A stretch of DNA of 6,659 nucleotides, from assembly GCA_021732945.1 (NCBI GenBank), contig JAKFWB010000160.1, positions 1-6,659 on the forward strand, in the 5' to 3' direction. Within the stretch, counting starts at the first letter, position 1. Every line of letters starts with the position of its first letter. The notes beneath the pieces are model-generated. The model did not search any database. It saw nothing but the letters and a program-made list of their open reading frames with translations, and was not told the origin of the DNA. Positions 1 through 3,700 of the stretch are shown here, one piece after another. The stretch is from Porphyrobacter sp. Its GTDB lineage: Bacteria; Pseudomonadota; Alphaproteobacteria; Sphingomonadales; Sphingomonadaceae. The position numbers and the translations under genes were made by a program.

Positions 1-46
1 GCCAACTGGCCTGCCCTGTGGCAAGCCACAGGGCAGGCCAGTTGGC
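1..46. repeat. Perfect inverted repeat, 22-bp arms, 2-base spacer
   Basis: Positions 1-22 are the exact reverse complement of positions 25-46, separated only by AA at 23-24. The repeat begins at the first base of the window, so it may be longer than seen. It lies inside the open integrase reading frame. The right arm and what follows encode residues expected at this point in such integrases (Trp-Pro-Trp-Gly-Pro-Phe at 43-60). The left arm is less certain, although its Leu-Trp-Gln (16-24) does sit where the family usually has a Trp followed two residues later by Ala. A perfect palindrome with almost no loop is rare inside a gene. A fold-back assembly or amplification artefact at a contig end is a serious alternative to a genuine hairpin. 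Confidence 0.95.
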
Positions 47-600
47 CCTGGGGTCCATTTGTGCGCCTGCTTCTACTGACAATGCAGCGGCGACAAGAGG
101 TTGCGGAGATGGATTGGTCGGAGATCGATCTCGAGGCCAGAACCTGGACCCTGCCTGCCGAGCGCGCCAAGAATGACGAAGCGCATATAATTCCGCTGAC
201 CGACATGGCAGTGGCCGAACTCGCGGCGCTGCATCCGCAGGAGCGCGGCTTTGTGTTCAGTACAACTGGCACCACACCCGTCTCGGGATACTCAAAAGCC
301 AAGCGCCTTCTCGACGAACGCATGCTGAAAGTAATGCAGCGCCGCAAGAAGGACAGGGGCGGTGATCCGCAAAGCATCAAACTTGACGATTGGCGTTTGC
401 ACGACCTGCGCCGGACCGGCGCAACCAATCTGCAGGCGCTTGGCATCCCGATTGAGGTCACAGAGGCCGTCCTTAACCATATCAGCGGAACGCGAGCCGG
501 CATCGCTGGCATCTATAATCGTTACAAATATGAACCCGAGAAGCGCGCTGCCTTGGAAGCTTGGGACCATAGATTGGGGGAGCTGTTCAACGAAGTATGA
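1..600 (+). CDS. Tyrosine recombinase/phage-type integrase, C-terminal catalytic part (5' end outside window)
   Basis: This is the catalytic domain of a tyrosine recombinase, the enzyme that integrates and excises prophages and genomic islands by cutting att sites through a covalent 3'-phosphotyrosine. The frame is open to position 1. The GTG at 61 is an internal Val (Phe-Val-Arg-Leu-Leu-Leu-Leu-Thr is a core family motif), so it is not the start. Numbering from that Val, the catalytic set is complete: Arg10 in the QRRQEV box, Lys37 in the beta-hairpin (ERAKNDEAH), His114 and Arg117 in LHDLRRT, His140 in LNHISG, and the nucleophile Tyr152 in GIYNRY. The C-terminus ends naturally in a helix at TGA 598-600. 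Relatives run to about 400 residues, so the arm-binding and core-binding N-terminal half lies upstream. The subtype (WSEIDLE, HISGTRAGI) is common on alphaproteobacterial islands. It converges on the RTX gene and is not co-transcribed with it. Family assignment is secure; the target site and cargo are unknown. Confidence 0.93.
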   Translation, partial: ANWPALWQATGQASWPWGPFVRLLLLTMQRRQEVAEMDWSEIDLEARTWTLPAERAKNDEAHIIPLTDMAVAELAALHPQERGFVFSTTGTTPVSGYSKAKRLLDERMLKVMQRRKKDRGGDPQSIKLDDWRLHDLRRTGATNLQALGIPIEVTEAVLNHISGTRAGIAGIYNRYKYEPEKRAALEAWDHRLGELFNEV

Positions 601-797
601 ATGTTGAACGGGACCACCAGTTCGGCTTTAAGCAATTGCGATAACTAGCCATGTTGGACCCGCCAGGACAATCTTATCGGCAACCCACCCCACAGCTGAC
701 CAGCGGGATGGATATAGGAGGTCACCAGTTCTATGGGCACCTGCTGTGATCACTGGACCTTGATCCGAATTGCGACCGCATGCAGGTGCCCAATACC
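601..797. other. Convergent intergenic region
   Basis: This stretch separates the stop codons of the integrase and the RTX gene. I see no tRNA, no direct repeat resembling an att core and no T-tract terminator on either strand. It contains the inverted repeat at 734-792. On the + strand it also has an AGGAGGT motif (716-722) placed 10 bases before an ATG (733) that opens a 24-codon frame ending at TAG 805-807, overlapping the RTX 3' end in antisense. That frame has four cysteines and resembles nothing I know, so I do not call it a gene. Confidence 0.6.
734..792. repeat. 11-bp inverted repeat just past the RTX stop codon
   Basis: Arms 734-744 and 782-792 (TGGGCACCTGC and its exact complement) could pair into a GC-rich 11-bp stem with a 37-base loop. 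On the RTX transcript the stem begins five bases after the TGA, a typical place for a terminator or a 3'-end stabilising hairpin. The loop is long and no U-run follows on either strand, so it is not a canonical rho-independent terminator. It could serve transcripts from both converging genes, or it could be incidental. Confidence 0.45.
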
Positions 798-3700
798 TCA
801 TGCATAGAGGTAGGAACTCTGGGGCTCAAACTGCCTCATTCTTTCGAGTTCTCCCGCTCCTGTAATACCAAAGCTGTTCATGTCCTGGCGGATTATGGCG
901 AGCTTGCGAGCGACCTCTGCGTCGGATGCTGTATTGTCGCTAATGGGCTGTGCAAACACGGCGGCAATATCAACGCCCGAGCGCAGCACACGTGCAGTTG
1001 GCGTGATCACCTCTGCCGATTGATCAGGCGACAGCGGCAGGCCTGCGATCCAGGCCGGACCGCCCGAAATTGCATACTGCGCCGGATCGAGCAGGAGACG
1101 GCTGCCCAGCTGTGGAGTTGCAGGTTGCGCCGCAACCTCATCAACAAGACTATCGTCTGAATTGGTTTCCAACACCTTTGGATCGATTGCGCTCAGGCTC
1201 TCTGATGCAGCGATGGAAGAGACTCTCTGGTCTAGGACAGGATCTGGTTCAAGGGCTTCATTGACGCGAGCAATCGGCAGCGGATCGTTAGCCTGCAACG
1301 CGATCGTGACGTCCGGCAAGAACTGTTGCTGGTAGTCCTGGAGCATCGTCAAGGACCCTGCTACAGGGTCGAATGCGCGCTGGCTCAGCACTAAAGCGCG
1401 CTCATCAACCGGCGGAAGGGTGAGGGCAGGTTGGCTTCGCGCTGGTTCAACAGCGCTTTCAGCCGCGTAGCGATCGAACAGGTCCGAAATGCCCTGAGAG
1501 CTGGCATTGCCAAGCAGCCCGACCAGCTCATCGATAGTCGGCAGCAGAGCTTCACGTTCAAAACCAGTGTCGCGGAACGGCGCAAGGAACAGGTCCAAAC
1601 CAATCCGGTCAAACGACGAGGCAAGGCTTGTCGCCGTAGCCGCGTTACCTTCAACCGGACGATAGGCCAGCGACACGTCAGCGGCCGTGCTCGTGGTACC
1701 GTTGGCGCGTACGAACGTTGTGGTGGCAGCGATCACGTTACGATCAAGCTTCACCTGCGCCTGTGATGGCGTGACAGCGTTGAGCCTGATTGCGACGAGG
1801 CCAGCCTCTTCCAATGAGCGCAGCTCACCTGCATCGGTTCGGCCATTCCCGTTGCGATCCTGCCAGACGCGCAGCTCGCCAAAGCGCGCGTCTTGACTAT
1901 CGATCACGCCGTCACCATTGCTGTCGAGCCGCGCAAGCCCCTGAAGTCCGCTCCGCGCGTCTTCATCCTCGCTTGCGAGCGAGAGTTCGGATGCTTCGGT
2001 GATGAGGCCGTCATTGTTGCGGTCGATGACGAGGAAGCCGTCGTCGCGCCCGATCCAGCCAGTATCATCACCCGCTCCGTCGCCGCCATAATCGAAGCTT
2101 GCGCGCGACTTCTTGCGGCTGACAAGCTCGACTCCATCGCCGTCGAGATCGAGCACAACTGGCGCGAACAAACCATAGTCACGACCCCGGAAGGTCAGGA
2201 TCGAATTGGCGCCCAATTGCCCTGCGAGCGGATCCCTTCCTGACCCTGCGTTCTTTGGCGCAACGGTGAGTGCGCCTCCGGCCGTGCTGATACGGTATTT
2301 CGAAGCTTTGCTGCCAAAGTCGTAATGCGTTACCCCAAGCGAGGGCAGGTTGGTTGCGGCTGAGAAATAGGTCAGCGCCGCATCGGCAAAGGTGCGGGTA
2401 GTGCCATTGGTAAGCGTAAAGCTGCCGGTATTCGCGATCGCGACCTCACCGAACTCGGTCACGCCATCGACCGGGGTTCCGTTCAGGTTGATCGATCTGA
2501 TCCCTACCGTTGCAAGATTGGCGGTCTCACCCTCGTCCACGGCGCCATCGCCATCGGCATCGCGCCACACGCCGAAATCGGCAAAACGCTCGTCGCGCGC
2601 GTCAAGAATGCCGTCGCCGTTGCTGTCGAAGGCTCTGAGGCCCGCAAGATCGGTAGCCGCGTTGGGAACATCGTCGATGAAGCTGATTTCTTCGACGCCC
2701 GAAACCGTACCGTTGGCGTCTCGATCAAGGTAGAGAAATGCATCTCCAGCACCGATCCAGCTGGTGTCATCGGCAAGCCCGTCGCCATCAAGATCGAACC
2801 GGGCATCGCTTTCGGTAGCCGAGACCGTCTCGACACCATTGCCATCGAGGTCGAGAATGATTGGCGACGTAATACCAACCTGCGCCCCACCTTTGAATTC
2901 AAGCCTTTCAATTCCACTAATCGTGTCAGTGCCATCGTTGCCATCAGTGGTAGCTTGATTGTCAACAACTGTGACCACACCGGCATTTGTAACAACACTG
3001 TAACTGGCCTGCAGGCCAGCGAAGACGGCAGTATCAGACGTGCCCACTCCGCCCATCACGACATCGTTGCCAGCCCGTCCTGTCAGTCGATCATTGCCAG
3101 CACCACCGCTTAGCACATTGTTGGACGTGGAACCGCTGAGGGCGTCGTTACCCAGCCCCCCGATCACGTTCTCAACATTGGTGATTGTGTCAAAATCTCC
3201 GGTAGCAACCGTCTGTGCACCGGTAAGCGACAGGTCAACGGCAACATCGTTAAAGTACGCCGAGTAGTCGACGGTGTCTGTTCCATTCCCGCCGTTTATT
3301 GTGTCAGTACCTTCGGCACCCTTGATCGTATCGTCTCCATTTTCACCCAGCAAAATATCGTTGCCAGCGCCGCCATCGATAACGTCGTTGCCGATCCCAC
3401 CCCAAAGAGTGTTGGCAGCGCTATTTCCAATGAGCGTGTCGTTGCCATCACCGCCTTGGACACGGGTGATGTTTGTCAGTGTCACAGCGGAGAAATCGAG
3501 AATGTTATCGCCGCCGGACCCGGCAAGGTAAACGCCGGTGAATGTTCCTGCGCTTATCGCCTCGACATTGGCGAGCGATGACAAGCCAATGACAGCCGAA
3601 TTCGATAGGGCCGAAATCGTGTCCGTGCCAGCGCCGCCATTGATTGCATCGAAACCGCCACCGGTACCAGTGAATTGGATCGTATCGTTTCCATCGCCAG

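Noticed and set aside
61..63. GTG as the integrase start
   Set aside because: The frame is open upstream and encodes family residues (Pro-Trp-Gly-Pro-Phe) directly before it, so this Val is internal.
611..731. Direct repeat CACCAGTTC (615-623 and 723-731) and AATTGCGA (634-641 and 768-775) as att-like repeats
   Set aside because: Matches of 8-9 bases within 200 bases are expected by chance, and neither is linked to a tRNA or element end.
651..749. 32-codon frame from ATG 651 to TGA 747-749 on the + strand
   Set aside because: It has no ribosome-binding site and no recognisable similarity, and its length is expected by chance.
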